Assembly (NCBI GenBank): GCA_958296075.1
Contig: CATQHW010000003.1
Location: 558,001 to 622,000 of the forward strand
Reading direction: 5' to 3'
Source of the DNA: an uncultured Spirochaetia bacterium
GTDB lineage: Bacteria > Spirochaetota > Spirochaetia > SZUA-6 > Bin103
Length of the DNA: 64,000 nucleotides
The notes beneath the pieces are model-generated. The model had not been told where the DNA came from and did no database searches. It saw nothing but the letters and a program-made list of their open reading frames with translations. Shown in pieces: positions 23,836 to 32,577 of this stretch (position 1 is the stretch's first letter; each line of letters opens with the position of its first letter). The position numbers and the translations under genes are program-made.

Positions 23836-25236
23836 TCACCGCGGCCGGAAGATGTGGGTGGCGGTGCCGAACAGGACCTCGCTCGCTTCCATCAGCGTCT
23901 CCGACAGTGTCGGATGCGGATGGATCGTCAAGCGCACGTCGGTGGCGACCGCCCCCATCTCGATCGCCAGCACCGCCTGCGCGATCAGCTCGCCCGCGCC
24001 GGGGCCGGCGATGCCGCAGCCGAGCACCCGTTCGGTGCCCGGGTCGACCAGCAGCTTGGTGAGCCCCTCCGAGCGACCCAGGGTGGCCGCGCGGCCGGAA
24101 GCCGCCCACGGAAAGCGGCCCACCTGCACGTCGCGGCCGTGCGCCTTGGCCTCGGTCTCCGTCAGCCCGCACCAGGCGATCTCGGGATCGGTGAACACCA
24201 CGGCCGGAATCGCCTGCGGTTCGAAGGCGACCCGCCGGCCGGCCGCCGCCTCGGCGGCGACGCGCCCTTCGTGCGACGCCTTGTGCGCCAGCATCGGCTG
24301 CCCGGCCACGTCGCCGACCGCGAAGATCGCCGGGTCGCCAGTGCGCTGCTGGTCGTCGTGCTCGATGAAACCGTCCGCGCCGACCGCGGCGCCCGTGCGC
24401 TCCAGACCGAGGTCGCCGGTGTTCGGCACACGGCCGACGCTCACCAGCATCCGGTCGTAGCGTTCGGTGCCGCTCGCCGCTCCCGACAGGGTTACCGCCA
24501 AGCCGCCACCGGTCTCCTCGACCGCGTCGACGCGGGTGCCGGTATGGACCGCGGCGAGCGTGCCGCGCAGCCGGCGTTCCAGCACGCCCACCAAGTCGCG
24601 GTCGACCCCCGGCAGCAGCCCGCCGGTCATCTCCACCACGGTCACGGCGCTGCCGAGCGCCGCGTACGCGCTGCCCAGCTCCAGCCCGATGTAGCCGCCG
24701 CCCACCACCAGAAGCCGGCCGGGGACGTCCGGCAGCTCCAGCGCGGAGGTGGAATCGAGCACCCGATCGGAGTCGAGCCTCAGCGCCGGCACCGCCGCCG
24801 GCCGCGATCCGGTAGCGATGATCGCGTGATCGAAGGCGACGCGCTGCTCTCCGCCCGCGGTGCTCACGGCGATCTCGCGGGAGCTGGCGAAGCGCCCGCG
24901 GCCCTGCACCAGCGTCACCTTGCGCTGCCTGGCCAGCGAGCCGAGCCCGCCGGTCAAGCGGCGCACCACCGACTCTTTCCACGCGCGCACCGCGTCCGGA
25001 TCGATCTGCGGCTCGCCGAAGCGGACGCCCCACGCCTCCGCCTCGCGGGCGTCGCCGATCACCTTGGCCACGTGCAGCAGCGCCTTGGACGGAATGCAGC
25101 CGCGGTAGAGGCACACGCCCCCCGGGTTCGGCGCATCGTCGATCAAGGTCACCGACAACCCCAGGTCGGCCGCCAGAAAGGCCGCCGCATACCCTCCGGG
25201 GCCGCCGCCCAGTACCGTGAGCCGTTGGGCGCTCAT
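23836..25236 (-). CDS. lpdA: Dihydrolipoyl dehydrogenase
   Basis: A 466-residue flavoprotein disulfide reductase. LTVLGGGPGGYAAAFLA is the FAD dinucleotide fold. The redox-active disulfide is in GGVCLYRGCIPSKALLH, VVGGGYIGLELGSAYAALG is the NAD fold, and IHPHPTLSETLMEA holds the C-terminal His-Glu of the active site. All are standard for the E3 subunit of 2-oxoacid dehydrogenase complexes or the glycine cleavage system. I chose the MSAQ start at 25236; an ATG 30 nt upstream is also in frame. No E1, E2, lipoate or gcv gene is adjacent, so its complex is encoded elsewhere. Confidence 0.92.
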   Translation of the reverse strand: MSAQRLTVLGGGPGGYAAAFLAADLGLSVTLIDDAPNPGGVCLYRGCIPSKALLHVAKVIGDAREAEAWGVRFGEPQIDPDAVRAWKESVVRRLTGGLGSLARQRKVTLVQGRGRFASSREIAVSTAGGEQRVAFDHAIIATGSRPAAVPALRLDSDRVLDSTSALELPDVPGRLLVVGGGYIGLELGSAYAALGSAVTVVEMTGGLLPGVDRDLVGVLERRLRGTLAAVHTGTRVDAVEETGGGLAVTLSGAASGTERYDRMLVSVGRVPNTGDLGLERTGAAVGADGFIEHDDQQRTGDPAIFAVGDVAGQPMLAHKASHEGRVAAEAAAGRRVAFEPQAIPAVVFTDPEIAWCGLTETEAKAHGRDVQVGRFPWAASGRAATLGRSEGLTKLLVDPGTERVLGCGIAGPGAGELIAQAVLAIEMGAVATDVRLTIHPHPTLSETLMEASEVLFGTATHIFRPR

Positions 25237-25388
25237 GTGGCCACCGGCGCCGGCGCCGCCTTGTTCCATTCCGGTCGGATCATCAGACGGTATCATCGCC
25301 GGGCGGGGCCGGCAGGGCAAGCCGGCCGGCCAATGCGAATGCGCTGACGGCCAATGCGCTGTAGGCCGGTGTGCTACCCTGCCGGCCC

Positions 25389-26102
25389 GTGGAAGCGAAG
25401 GATCGCCTCATCTTCCCGCTGGACGTGTCGACACACGATGAAGCGGTCGCGCTGGTCGACAGGCTCGACAACGTGTCGTTCTTCAAGATCGGCCTGCAGC
25501 TCCTCCTGGCCGGCGATCTCTACGGGCTGCTCGCGCGCATGCGCGCGGCGCGCGGCGGTCAGGGGGCGGTCTTCCTCGACCTGAAGATCGCCGGCGACAT
25601 CGGCAACACCATCATCGAGTTCGTGCGCGGCGCGGGGCGGCTCGGCGCTCGATTCATCAACTTCGTGGAGGCGGCCGACGCCGCGATCACCACGAACATG
25701 CTGGCTGCCGGGCGCGCGGCGCGCGGTGAGGCGACGGTCCCGCAGTTTCTCGCGGTGCCGCTGCCGTCCAGTCTGGGAAGGGCCGGCGATCCGGCGTCCG
25801 ACGTGGACGGGTACATCGTCGGTCGCGGCCGCGCGATGCTCGCCGCCGGGTGCGACGGGCTGGTCGTCTCCGGATCGGCGATCGGGGCGTGCCGGCGCGC
25901 CTTGCCGGACGCCGTCCTGGTCAGTCCCGGCGTCCGCCCGGCAGGGGCGGCGCGGGACGATCATGCGCGGTGGACCACGCCGGCGGAGGCGGTCCGGCTG
26001 GGAGCCGACTACCTGGTCGTCGGCCGGCCGATCCGCAACGCGCGCGACCCGCGGGACGCCGCGCAGCGCATCATCGACGAGATAGACGCGGCGTCCGGGT
26101 AG
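25389..26102 (+). CDS. pyrF: Orotidine 5'-phosphate decarboxylase
   Basis: Forms UMP from OMP by decarboxylation. RLIFPLDVSTHDEA is strand 1 with the substrate Asp, SFFKIGLQLLL carries the next Lys, and the catalytic Lys/Asp cluster is FLDLKIAGDIGNT. The C-terminal phosphate loop has LVSPGVRP and YLVVGRPI. The protein is about 237 residues. I prefer the GTG at 25389 because a TACCCT box ends 8 nt before it and the usual N-terminal length results; an in-frame GTG at 25371 is the alternative. Gene order next to pyrG (divergent) is a mild pyrimidine link. Confidence 0.88.
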   Translation: MEAKDRLIFPLDVSTHDEAVALVDRLDNVSFFKIGLQLLLAGDLYGLLARMRAARGGQGAVFLDLKIAGDIGNTIIEFVRGAGRLGARFINFVEAADAAITTNMLAAGRAARGEATVPQFLAVPLPSSLGRAGDPASDVDGYIVGRGRAMLAAGCDGLVVSGSAIGACRRALPDAVLVSPGVRPAGAARDDHARWTTPAEAVRLGADYLVVGRPIRNARDPRDAAQRIIDEIDAASG

Positions 26103-26177
26103 ACGCCGGGGCTGCCGGGCCGCGCAGGTTCCGGGCCGCGCCGAACGGTGGTATACTACCGGCAACCGGAGGAACCG

Positions 26178-26432
26178 ATGGCGACGATCATCCTGAGCAT
26201 GGCGATCATGATCGCCGCCGCGGCCGCGCTGTCGCTCAAGGTGCTGCTCGGGCACCAGCGTGAGGTGAAGCGCTTCGGCTGCGGCAACTTCGTTCCCATC
26301 GACCATCGCCGCGCGGCAGGGGCGCCCACCACCTGCGGCGCGTGCGGCGCCCAGGATGGGGAAGCGTGCCGGAACGACGAAGCCGCCGCTGCGGCCGAAC
26401 CGACCGACCGCCCCGACTTCTCGCGCAACTGA
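26178..26432 (+). CDS. Small membrane-anchored Cys-rich protein
   Basis: An 84-residue protein with one N-terminal hydrophobic helix (about residues 3-24) and a soluble tail. The tail has four cysteines in a loosely paired pattern (FGCGN, TTCGACG, EAC), reminiscent of a small metal or redox site. GGAGG (26168-26172) and a TATACT box upstream support this start. I recognise no family. The folC frame begins inside or just after its 3' end, so the two are close neighbours. Confidence 0.5.
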   Translation: MATIILSMAIMIAAAAALSLKVLLGHQREVKRFGCGNFVPIDHRRAAGAPTTCGACGAQDGEACRNDEAAAAAEPTDRPDFSRN

Positions 26433-26491
26433 CGCGACCGAACCGTGGTCGGCCGCCAGCGGACCGGCGACCGACCGCGCCGGTACCGGCC

Positions 26492-27916
26492 GTGACCGAA
26501 TCTCCCTCATCGCCCGCGCCGTCGGGGCACTACCGCCGCGCGGTCGACCGCCTCATGCAGCTCGCCGACTTCGAGCGCGTCCGCCACAGCCCCGCGCACC
26601 GCACGTTCCGGCTCGACCGCATCCGCGCGCTCTTGCGGCGGCTCGGCGACCCGCACCTGTCGGTGCCGACGCTGCACGTCACCGGCACCAACGGCAAGGG
26701 CAGCACCTCGGCGATGCTCAGCTCGCTGCTGGAGGCGCACGGCCTGCGAGTGGGGCTGTACACTTCTCCCCATCTGCTGCGGGTGACCGAGCGCATCCGC
26801 CACGGTCTCGACCCGATCGAACCGGCGGCGTTCGCGGGCCTAGTCGACGCGGTCTGGGGACCGCTGCGACAGGTCGCGCGGGACACGCCGTTCGGCGAGC
26901 CGACCACGGTCGAAGCGCTCACCGCCATGGCGTTGCTCGACTTCCGGCGGGCCGGAGTCGACGCGCAGGTGATCGAGGTCGGTCTGGGAGGCGAACTCGA
27001 CTCCACCAACGTGGTGAAGCCCTCGGTCTGCGCGATCACCAACATCAGCTTCGATCACGTCGCCGTGCTCGGCCCCACGATCGAGAGCATCGCCCGCGCC
27101 AAGGCCGGCATCATCAAGCGCGGCGTGCCGGTGGTGCTGGCGCCGCAGATGGAGGGGGCGCTGGAGGTCGTCCTGGGCGCGGCCGCCCGGCAGCACGCGC
27201 CGGTGACCCAGGTCGGCGGCGGCGTCCGCTGGTCGGTGGACGCCGCCGCCGGCGACCACCAGCGGCTGCTGGTGGAGACGCCGCGCGGGCGCTATCGGGT
27301 CGATCTGCCGCTCGCCGGCGACTACCAGGGGGAGAACGCCGCAGTGGCGGTCGCCGCCGGCGAGATCTTCCTGGGCGAACGCCTTGATCCGCAGGCGGTG
27401 CTGCGCGGCCTGGCGGCCGTACGCTGGCCCGGCCGGCTGGAGCGCATGCGGTGGCGCGGCGTGCAGGTGATCGTCGACGGGGCGCACAGCCCGTACGCGA
27501 TGCAGCGTATGGTCGGCGCGCTGGCCGGACGGGTCGATCCGGAGCGCACCGTCGCCGTGGTCGGCGCCCTTGCTGGCCACGACTTGGTGGAGACCCTGCA
27601 GCCGCTGCGCCGCCTCACCGGCCGCGCCTACGCGGTTCGGTCGCACCACCCGCGCGCCGAGGCCGCGTCGGCGGTCGCCGCGGCGCTGCGGCAGGAGGGA
27701 TTCGCGGTGCTGGGCGGCGGCAACGACATCGCCGCCGTCGCCGGCGCGGCGGCGGACGGCATCGGCGCGGACCGCCGGCCGCAGACCGTCATCGCCACCG
27801 GGTCGCTATCGGTGGTCGCCGAGGTGATCGCCTGCGTGCGCGGCGTGCCGGTGGAGACCTATCCGACCATCCGCGGCCGCTCGACGGACCGTGCGGCGCG
27901 GCCCGCGTCCCGGTGA
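26492..27916 (+). CDS. folC: Folylpolyglutamate synthase / dihydrofolate synthase
   Basis: A 474-residue Mur-ligase-type enzyme that adds glutamate to folates. LHVTGTNGKGSTSAMLSSLL is the P-loop and GLYTSPHLLRVTERI the folate site. VIEVGLGGELDSTNV and ITNISFDHVAVLG bind metal, and VIVDGAHSPYAM is the C-terminal domain motif. I chose the GTG at 26492 (about 15 residues before the first helix). The frame is open further upstream, but there it overlaps the Cys-rich gene. Whether it has both FolC activities cannot be decided from the sequence. Confidence 0.92.
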   Translation: MTESPSSPAPSGHYRRAVDRLMQLADFERVRHSPAHRTFRLDRIRALLRRLGDPHLSVPTLHVTGTNGKGSTSAMLSSLLEAHGLRVGLYTSPHLLRVTERIRHGLDPIEPAAFAGLVDAVWGPLRQVARDTPFGEPTTVEALTAMALLDFRRAGVDAQVIEVGLGGELDSTNVVKPSVCAITNISFDHVAVLGPTIESIARAKAGIIKRGVPVVLAPQMEGALEVVLGAAARQHAPVTQVGGGVRWSVDAAAGDHQRLLVETPRGRYRVDLPLAGDYQGENAAVAVAAGEIFLGERLDPQAVLRGLAAVRWPGRLERMRWRGVQVIVDGAHSPYAMQRMVGALAGRVDPERTVAVVGALAGHDLVETLQPLRRLTGRAYAVRSHHPRAEAASAVAAALRQEGFAVLGGGNDIAAVAGAAADGIGADRRPQTVIATGSLSVVAEVIACVRGVPVETYPTIRGRSTDRAARPASR

Positions 27917-27950
27917 GTGTCCTGATGAGCGTCGCGTTGCGGAGCCGCGC

Positions 27951-29192
27951 ATGACCGGCTCGGCGATCCTGGCGCTCTATCTGGCGCTGTTCGCGCTGCA
28001 GCGGGTGGTGGAGACCGGCCTGGGCATCCTCAACCTGCGCCACGGACACGCGCAGAGCGCTCCCCCGCCAGCGCTCGCCGGGGCGGTGGATGGCGCCACC
28101 CACGCGCGCATGCGCGACTACTCCCAGGCGCGCGGCCGCTTCGCGCTGCTGGCCGACTCCGTATCGGCGGCCGCAGTGCTGGCGGTGGTGCTGAGCGGCG
28201 TGCTCGGCACCACCGACGCCGCGGTGGGCCGGCTGGCGCTGCACCCCTATCTGGCCGGAGGGCTCTACGTGCTGGCCGTCGGCGCCTTCTTCACCGTGCT
28301 GGGCATACCGGCGTCGCTGTACTCGCAGTTCGTGATCGAGCAGCGCTTCGGCTTCAACCGGACGACGCTCCGGCTGTTCCTGCTCGACCGCCTGAAGGGC
28401 GGCCTCATCTCCCTGATCCTCGGCGCGGTCGTGCTGCTGGTGCTGTTCGCCTTCATGGACCGCGCCGGCAGCCTCTGGTGGCTGTACGCGGGCGGCGTCA
28501 TCATCGCCTTCCAGGTCGTGCTGCTCATGCTCTATCCGACCGTGATCGCGCCGCTGTTCAACCGCTTCGTCCCGGTCGGCGAAGGCGAGGTGCGCGCGCG
28601 GCTGGCGGCGCTCGCCCGGCGGTTGGGCTATCGCCTGCGCGGCATCTTCGTGATGGACGGCAGCAAACGCTCCCGGCACAGCAACGCCTATTTCACCGGC
28701 CTGGGGCCGGTGAAGCGCATCGTGCTGTTCGACACGTTGCTCGATCAGCTCGACGCCGGCGAGATCGAGGCGGTGGTGGCGCACGAGATCGGCCACGAGC
28801 GTCTGCGGCACATACCGCAGCGGCTGGCGTTGTCGGTGGCGGCCACCGTGGCCGGGCTCGGAATCCTGAGCCTGCTGCTCGATTACGCACCGCTGTTCGC
28901 AGCGTTCGGCATACGCGAGCCCAGCCACCACGCGGCGCTGGTGCTGTTCAGCCTGCTGGCCGGGCCGTTCACGTTCTGGCTGGGACCGCTGTCGGCGCTC
29001 TGGTCGCGCCGCCACGAGTACGCCGCCGACCGGTTCGCGGCGGCTGTGGTCGCGTCGCCCCGGCCGCTGGCCGGCGCGTTGATCAAGCTGAGCCGGGACA
29101 ACTTGGCGAACCTGTCCCCGCACCCCTGGTACAGCTTCTACCACTACTCGCATCCGACCCTGGTCGAACGGCTGCAGGCGCTCCGAGCTTGA
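27951..29192 (+). CDS. M48 (STE24/CaaX-type) membrane metalloprotease
   Basis: A 413-residue integral membrane protease. Several hydrophobic helices occupy residues about 1-200. The zinc motif HEIGH is in AVVAHEIGHERLRH and the third ligand Glu in RRHEYAADRFAA, exactly the STE24/HtpX layout. The N-terminal RFGFNRTTLRLFLLDRLK matches STE24-type CaaX proteases rather than short HtpX. The length agrees with bacterial STE24 homologues. GGAG lies about 7 nt before the ATG. It probably acts in membrane-protein quality control. It is followed by the tRNA gene. Confidence 0.88.
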   Translation: MTGSAILALYLALFALQRVVETGLGILNLRHGHAQSAPPPALAGAVDGATHARMRDYSQARGRFALLADSVSAAAVLAVVLSGVLGTTDAAVGRLALHPYLAGGLYVLAVGAFFTVLGIPASLYSQFVIEQRFGFNRTTLRLFLLDRLKGGLISLILGAVVLLVLFAFMDRAGSLWWLYAGGVIIAFQVVLLMLYPTVIAPLFNRFVPVGEGEVRARLAALARRLGYRLRGIFVMDGSKRSRHSNAYFTGLGPVKRIVLFDTLLDQLDAGEIEAVVAHEIGHERLRHIPQRLALSVAATVAGLGILSLLLDYAPLFAAFGIREPSHHAALVLFSLLAGPFTFWLGPLSALWSRRHEYAADRFAAAVVASPRPLAGALIKLSRDNLANLSPHPWYSFYHYSHPTLVERLQALRA

Positions 29193-29238
29193 CCTGCCGG
29201 CTGTTTTCCGTGTTGTCTGCACGCGCGTCCTCAGGGGA

Positions 29239-29312
29239 GGGCCCATAGCTCAGTCGGTTAGAGCGGCGGACTCATAATCCGTTGGTCCAAGGTTCGAGTC
29301 CTTGTGGGCCCA
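29239..29312 (+). tRNA. tRNA with CAU anticodon (elongator Met or lysidine-Ile2)
   Basis: A full cloverleaf. Acceptor GGGCCCA (29239-29245) pairs with TGGGCCC (29305-29311), with discriminator A at 29312. The D arm is GCTC/GAGC. The anticodon stem GCGGA/TCCGT holds loop CTCATAA with anticodon CAT, and the T arm CAAGG/CCTTG has loop TTCGAGT. No 3' CCA is encoded. It is not initiator tRNA, since it lacks the C1-A72 mismatch and the GGG/CCC anticodon-stem pairs. CAU could be elongator Met or Ile2 read after lysidine modification; I cannot separate these by eye. Confidence 0.95.
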
Positions 29313-29317
29313 CAACG

Positions 29318-30364
29318 TCATCGGAAACAACGGCCCGCTGGCCGCCGGCCGGGCCGTGAGTCGGCAGCCGCGCGGTCAGGTCCCCCCCCCCCGGCCCGGG
29401 GCCCGGGGAATTCGTGCCGGATCACCTGCGCAAGCGCGTGGCGCAGCGGGAACGGCGGCCGGAACCCGATCGCCTGCGCCTGCTTGGCCGAGAACGTGGT
29501 GGTACTGCAGAACTTCCTGACCCGCACGGCGCTGATCGGCAGCGTCCTGCCGGTTACAGCCGCCGCCAGATCGCAGGCCATGCCGCCCAGGTAGCCGATC
29601 GCGTACGGCAGCCGGACGCCGCCGGCCGGTGGCATGCCCAGCGCCTGCCGCACGGTCTCCACCAGCTCCTGCGTCGACAGGTCGGGCTTGTCCGCGTAGT
29701 TGAACAGGTGCGTGCCCGCTCCCCGGTCCATGACCGCCGCCAGGAACTCGGCCACATTGCCGACGTAGGCCATCGACTTCCGGTTGAGGCCGCGGCCGAT
29801 CATCAGGAACCGGCCGGTGCTGATCTGGCGCATGAGATGGTAGACGTTGCCGCGGTTCCCCTCGCCGAATACCACCGACGGCCGGACGATCGCCAGCGAC
29901 CGGTCCTCCGGCGCCTCCGCCTGCCAGGCACGGTGCATCTTCTCAGCGCGCAGCTTCGACCGGCCGTACGGATTGACGGGCGCCGGAGGGTGAGACTCCG
30001 TCGCGCCGGGAGCGGCCAGGCCGTACACGGATGCCGTGCTGGTAAAGACGATCCGGTCGATCCCCAGGTCCCGGCAGGCGCTGCACACGTTGGCCGCGCC
30101 GGCGACGTTCACCTCATCGTAGCGCGACGCCGGCTTGATGTTGTCGCGATGGACCGCCGCCAAGTTGTAGACCGCCTCGGTCCCTTCCAGGGCAGTGGTC
30201 AGGGCCGCGCGATCGCGCGCGTCCGCGCGCCGGTACGCGGCAACGCCGGCCAAGTCGCCGGGAACCACGTCGACGACCGTGACGTCGTGCCCGGCGCCGC
30301 GCAGTATGCTCACCAGCCGCCGGCCGATGAACCCGGCCCCTCCGACGATCGCTATCGCAGCCAT
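29318..30364 (-). CDS. NAD-dependent epimerase/dehydratase (nucleotide-sugar)
   Basis: An extended short-chain dehydrogenase of about 348 residues. IAIVGGAGFIGRRLVSIL is the NAD motif and FTSTASVYG gives the catalytic Ser/Thr. YGRSKLRAEK is the YxxxK pair. The body ends at about residue 320 (LAQVIRHEF). Beyond that, the frame passes through a run of 11 G and continues about 25 low-complexity residues to a stop just short of the tRNA. One extra G would terminate the protein immediately after the tract. It opens the sugar-polymer locus. The substrate is unknown. Confidence 0.85.
   Translation of the reverse strand: MAAIAIVGGAGFIGRRLVSILRGAGHDVTVVDVVPGDLAGVAAYRRADARDRAALTTALEGTEAVYNLAAVHRDNIKPASRYDEVNVAGAANVCSACRDLGIDRIVFTSTASVYGLAAPGATESHPPAPVNPYGRSKLRAEKMHRAWQAEAPEDRSLAIVRPSVVFGEGNRGNVYHLMRQISTGRFLMIGRGLNRKSMAYVGNVAEFLAAVMDRGAGTHLFNYADKPDLSTQELVETVRQALGMPPAGGVRLPYAIGYLGGMACDLAAAVTGRTLPISAVRVRKFCSTTTFSAKQAQAIGFRPPFPLRHALAQVIRHEFPGPRAGGGGPDRAAADSRPGRRPAGRCFR
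29382..29392. repeat. Homopolymer of 11 C (G11 on the coding strand)
   Basis: Eleven consecutive C, the longest homopolymer I noticed, lie inside the 3' end of the epimerase gene and are followed by GGCCCGGGGCCCGGGGAATTC-type GC repeats. With 11 G the coding frame reads on; with 12 it stops at ACC TGA. Such tracts in surface-sugar genes often vary by slippage, but assembly or sequencing error is an equally live explanation. Confidence 0.9.
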
Positions 30365-30426
30365 GCCATGCCGGCGTCAGCCGGCGCTCTCTTGCCGCGG
30401 ACCGGCATGGTATATTCGGCCGACCA

Positions 30427-31227
30427 ATGGCCGCTCCGCTGGTATCCGTCATCATGCCCAGCTTCGACGCTGAGCGCTTCATCGCCGAATCGATCGATTC
30501 CGTCATCGCGCAGACGGTGGAGGATTGGGAGCTGATCGTCGTCGACGACGCCTCCACGGACGCCACCACAGCCATCGTCGCCGACTATCGGCGGCGCGAT
30601 TCCCGCATCCGCCTGATCCCGCAGCAGACCAATCGGGGCGTCGCGACGGCCCGCAACCTGGGGCTCGACCAGGCGCAGGGCGAGTTGGTCGCCTTCATCG
30701 ACAGCGACGACGTCTGGTATCCTGAGAAGACCGCGAAGCAGGTAGCCGCCATGGATCGCTCGCATGCGGACCTATCCTACACCGCCTATGAGCGCCGGCG
30801 CGATGGCCGTCCGGCCGGCATCGTCGCCGCGCCCGCCACGATACGGTACGATGAATTACTGCAGCGCTGCGTGATCGGGTGCTCGACCGCGCTGGTACGG
30901 CGCGCCACCTGCGGCGCGGTCAGGATGCCGCCGATCAGGCGCCGCCAGGATCACGGCTTTTGGCTGGAGCTGCTGCGCGACGGGTCCCGGACCGCCGTCG
31001 GCGTCAACGAGCCACTGGTCTCGTACCGCCTGCACGGCGCTTCGCTCTCCGCCAACAAGCTGGTCTCCGCCGCATATTCGTGGAAGCTGCTCCGGCAGAT
31101 CGAACGGGTGCCGTTCGCCAAGGCGGTGCGGCTCTTCGGCGGATACGCGGCCGACAGCCTAATGCTTCGCTTCCGGTGGTCGATGCAGCGGAAAACCGCT
31201 TGCGGCAATGCCGCTCCCGGTCGTTGA
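30427..31227 (+). CDS. Family 2 glycosyltransferase
   Basis: A 266-residue GT-A enzyme. VSVIMPSFDAERFIAESIDS is the nucleotide site, WELIVVDDASTDAT follows, and the DXD-type motif is AFIDSDDVWYPEK. The acceptor side has the catalytic-base stretch RRRQDHGFWLELL, and VSYRLHGASLS is common in small bacterial WcaA-type transferases. A TATATT box lies 10 nt before the ATG with no ribosome site, so the transcript may be leaderless. It converges with the next glycosyltransferase (12-nt gap). Confidence 0.88.
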   Translation: MAAPLVSVIMPSFDAERFIAESIDSVIAQTVEDWELIVVDDASTDATTAIVADYRRRDSRIRLIPQQTNRGVATARNLGLDQAQGELVAFIDSDDVWYPEKTAKQVAAMDRSHADLSYTAYERRRDGRPAGIVAAPATIRYDELLQRCVIGCSTALVRRATCGAVRMPPIRRRQDHGFWLELLRDGSRTAVGVNEPLVSYRLHGASLSANKLVSAAYSWKLLRQIERVPFAKAVRLFGGYAADSLMLRFRWSMQRKTACGNAAPGR

Positions 31228-31239
31228 GCGGGCGATCCG

Positions 31240-32406
31240 TCAGGTTCCGTTCCCTGCCATCCCGTTCCCCGGCCTGCAGCCGGCCAGCGCCGCCAGCGAC
31301 CGCCGCAGATCGGCGGTGCCGCCGTCGGTGTGGGCGTATGCGGCGGGCGGCAGCCTCTGCATGTTCGCGCGCCACCGCCGCCAGTGCGCGGCGGTCACGC
31401 CGCGCAGCTCGCCGGCCGCCCGATCGACGTCGGCCGCCTCGATGACGAGCCCGATGTCGTGCCCGCGCACCGCTTCCGCGTCGGCGGTGCCGGCCCTGAC
31501 GATCAGCGGTTTCTTGAACAGGCACGCGTCGTAATACCGGTTCGAACGCGACCATCCGTGCGGGACCTCGGGCCGATAGCACGCCATGATCATGTCGGCG
31601 CTGCCGAACAGCGCCGGCAGATCGCCGGGATGATGGTACTCGCCCCGGTACTCCAGGCCGGCGATGCGGCGCACTCGCTGCGCGAACGAGTCGACGAAAC
31701 GGCCGGGGATGCCGGCCAGCAGGAACGCGAACCGGCCGGGTTCCGACCGCGCCAACGCCTCGATCAGGCGCAGCGACCATTCGTCCTTCAGTATGCCGAA
31801 GTAGCCGATGCGCAGCGGCCGGCCCGTGCCCGGTCCGAACGCCGGCGCCGGATCGGGCGCCGGCGCGCCGGCCGCCGCGGCGAGCGCCGGCTCCACCTTG
31901 TTTTCCACCACGATCGCGGGCGTTTCAGTACGCAGCCAGCCGCGATAGTACGACAGATAGTGGGCGGAGGTGACCACCAGCAGCGCGCAGGCTTCGAGCG
32001 CGCGCTTGTCCAGCGCCCGAAACAGTCTGCCGCGCAGCCCGGCGGCCACCTGCAGGTCCCGTATGTCGGCGATCTCGGCGACCACGCGGACCTTCAACCG
32101 GACGCCGGCCGCAAGCGCCAGCAGCAGCAGGTCGGCGCCGAACGCGTACACCAGGTCGTTGCGTTTCATCGCGGCGCGCACCCTGAACACGCAGCTCAGG
32201 AGTCGCAGGCCGCGCCGCAGATAGCGCCGGTGGTCGACGCGTCCCAACGACTCGACGCGGCAGTCGAGGGCGCGCGCCGCAGCGCCGTAGCGTTCGAAGC
32301 CGATCGCTTCGACCGCGAATCCGCTACGCTGCAGCATGGCGACGCGCACCCCGTTGTGCGCATCCGCCAGCGAGGACAGGACGCAGAGAATCCGGGCCGA
32401 TGTCAT
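31240..32406 (-). CDS. GT-B (family 4-like) glycosyltransferase
   Basis: A 388-residue protein. It has an N-terminal acceptor domain (RILCVLSSLADAHNGVRVAML, VYAFGADLLLLAL, VVAEIADIRD) and a C-terminal donor domain (PLRIGYFGILKDEWSLRLIEAL, YRGEYHHPGDLPALFGSADM, SRSNRYYDACLFKKPLIV). The layout is that of GT4-like enzymes, with the KPLI(V)-type end of the nucleotide-sugar site. I chose ATG 32406 as the first one that gives a proper N-terminal strand. It is transcribed towards the GT2 gene and away from the next GT2-type gene. The linkage is unknown. Confidence 0.8.
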   Translation of the reverse strand: MTSARILCVLSSLADAHNGVRVAMLQRSGFAVEAIGFERYGAAARALDCRVESLGRVDHRRYLRRGLRLLSCVFRVRAAMKRNDLVYAFGADLLLLALAAGVRLKVRVVAEIADIRDLQVAAGLRGRLFRALDKRALEACALLVVTSAHYLSYYRGWLRTETPAIVVENKVEPALAAAAGAPAPDPAPAFGPGTGRPLRIGYFGILKDEWSLRLIEALARSEPGRFAFLLAGIPGRFVDSFAQRVRRIAGLEYRGEYHHPGDLPALFGSADMIMACYRPEVPHGWSRSNRYYDACLFKKPLIVRAGTADAEAVRGHDIGLVIEAADVDRAAGELRGVTAAHWRRWRANMQRLPPAAYAHTDGGTADLRRSLAALAGCRPGNGMAGNGT

Positions 32407-32577
32407 CGGATCAGGCTCGGCCGGCACGATACCACGTAATCGGGATGGGCGGCTTCGGGCCGCAGCGAACGCGCTACGCACTCGCGCCGGGCGTGCTATC
32501 GTTGTGCAATGAAGAGGGCGCGCCGGCGAACGCCAGCGTCGATTTCGTGAACGATAGACCGAAGAGTTGCCGGCGTC

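Noticed and set aside
29239-29312. Initiator tRNA-fMet
   Set aside because: The acceptor stem is fully paired at position 1-72 and the anticodon stem lacks the three G-C pairs of initiator tRNA.
29239-29400. tRNA-associated integration site for the polysaccharide locus
   Set aside because: No integrase and no repeat of the tRNA 3' end was seen downstream; the sugar genes have host-like composition.
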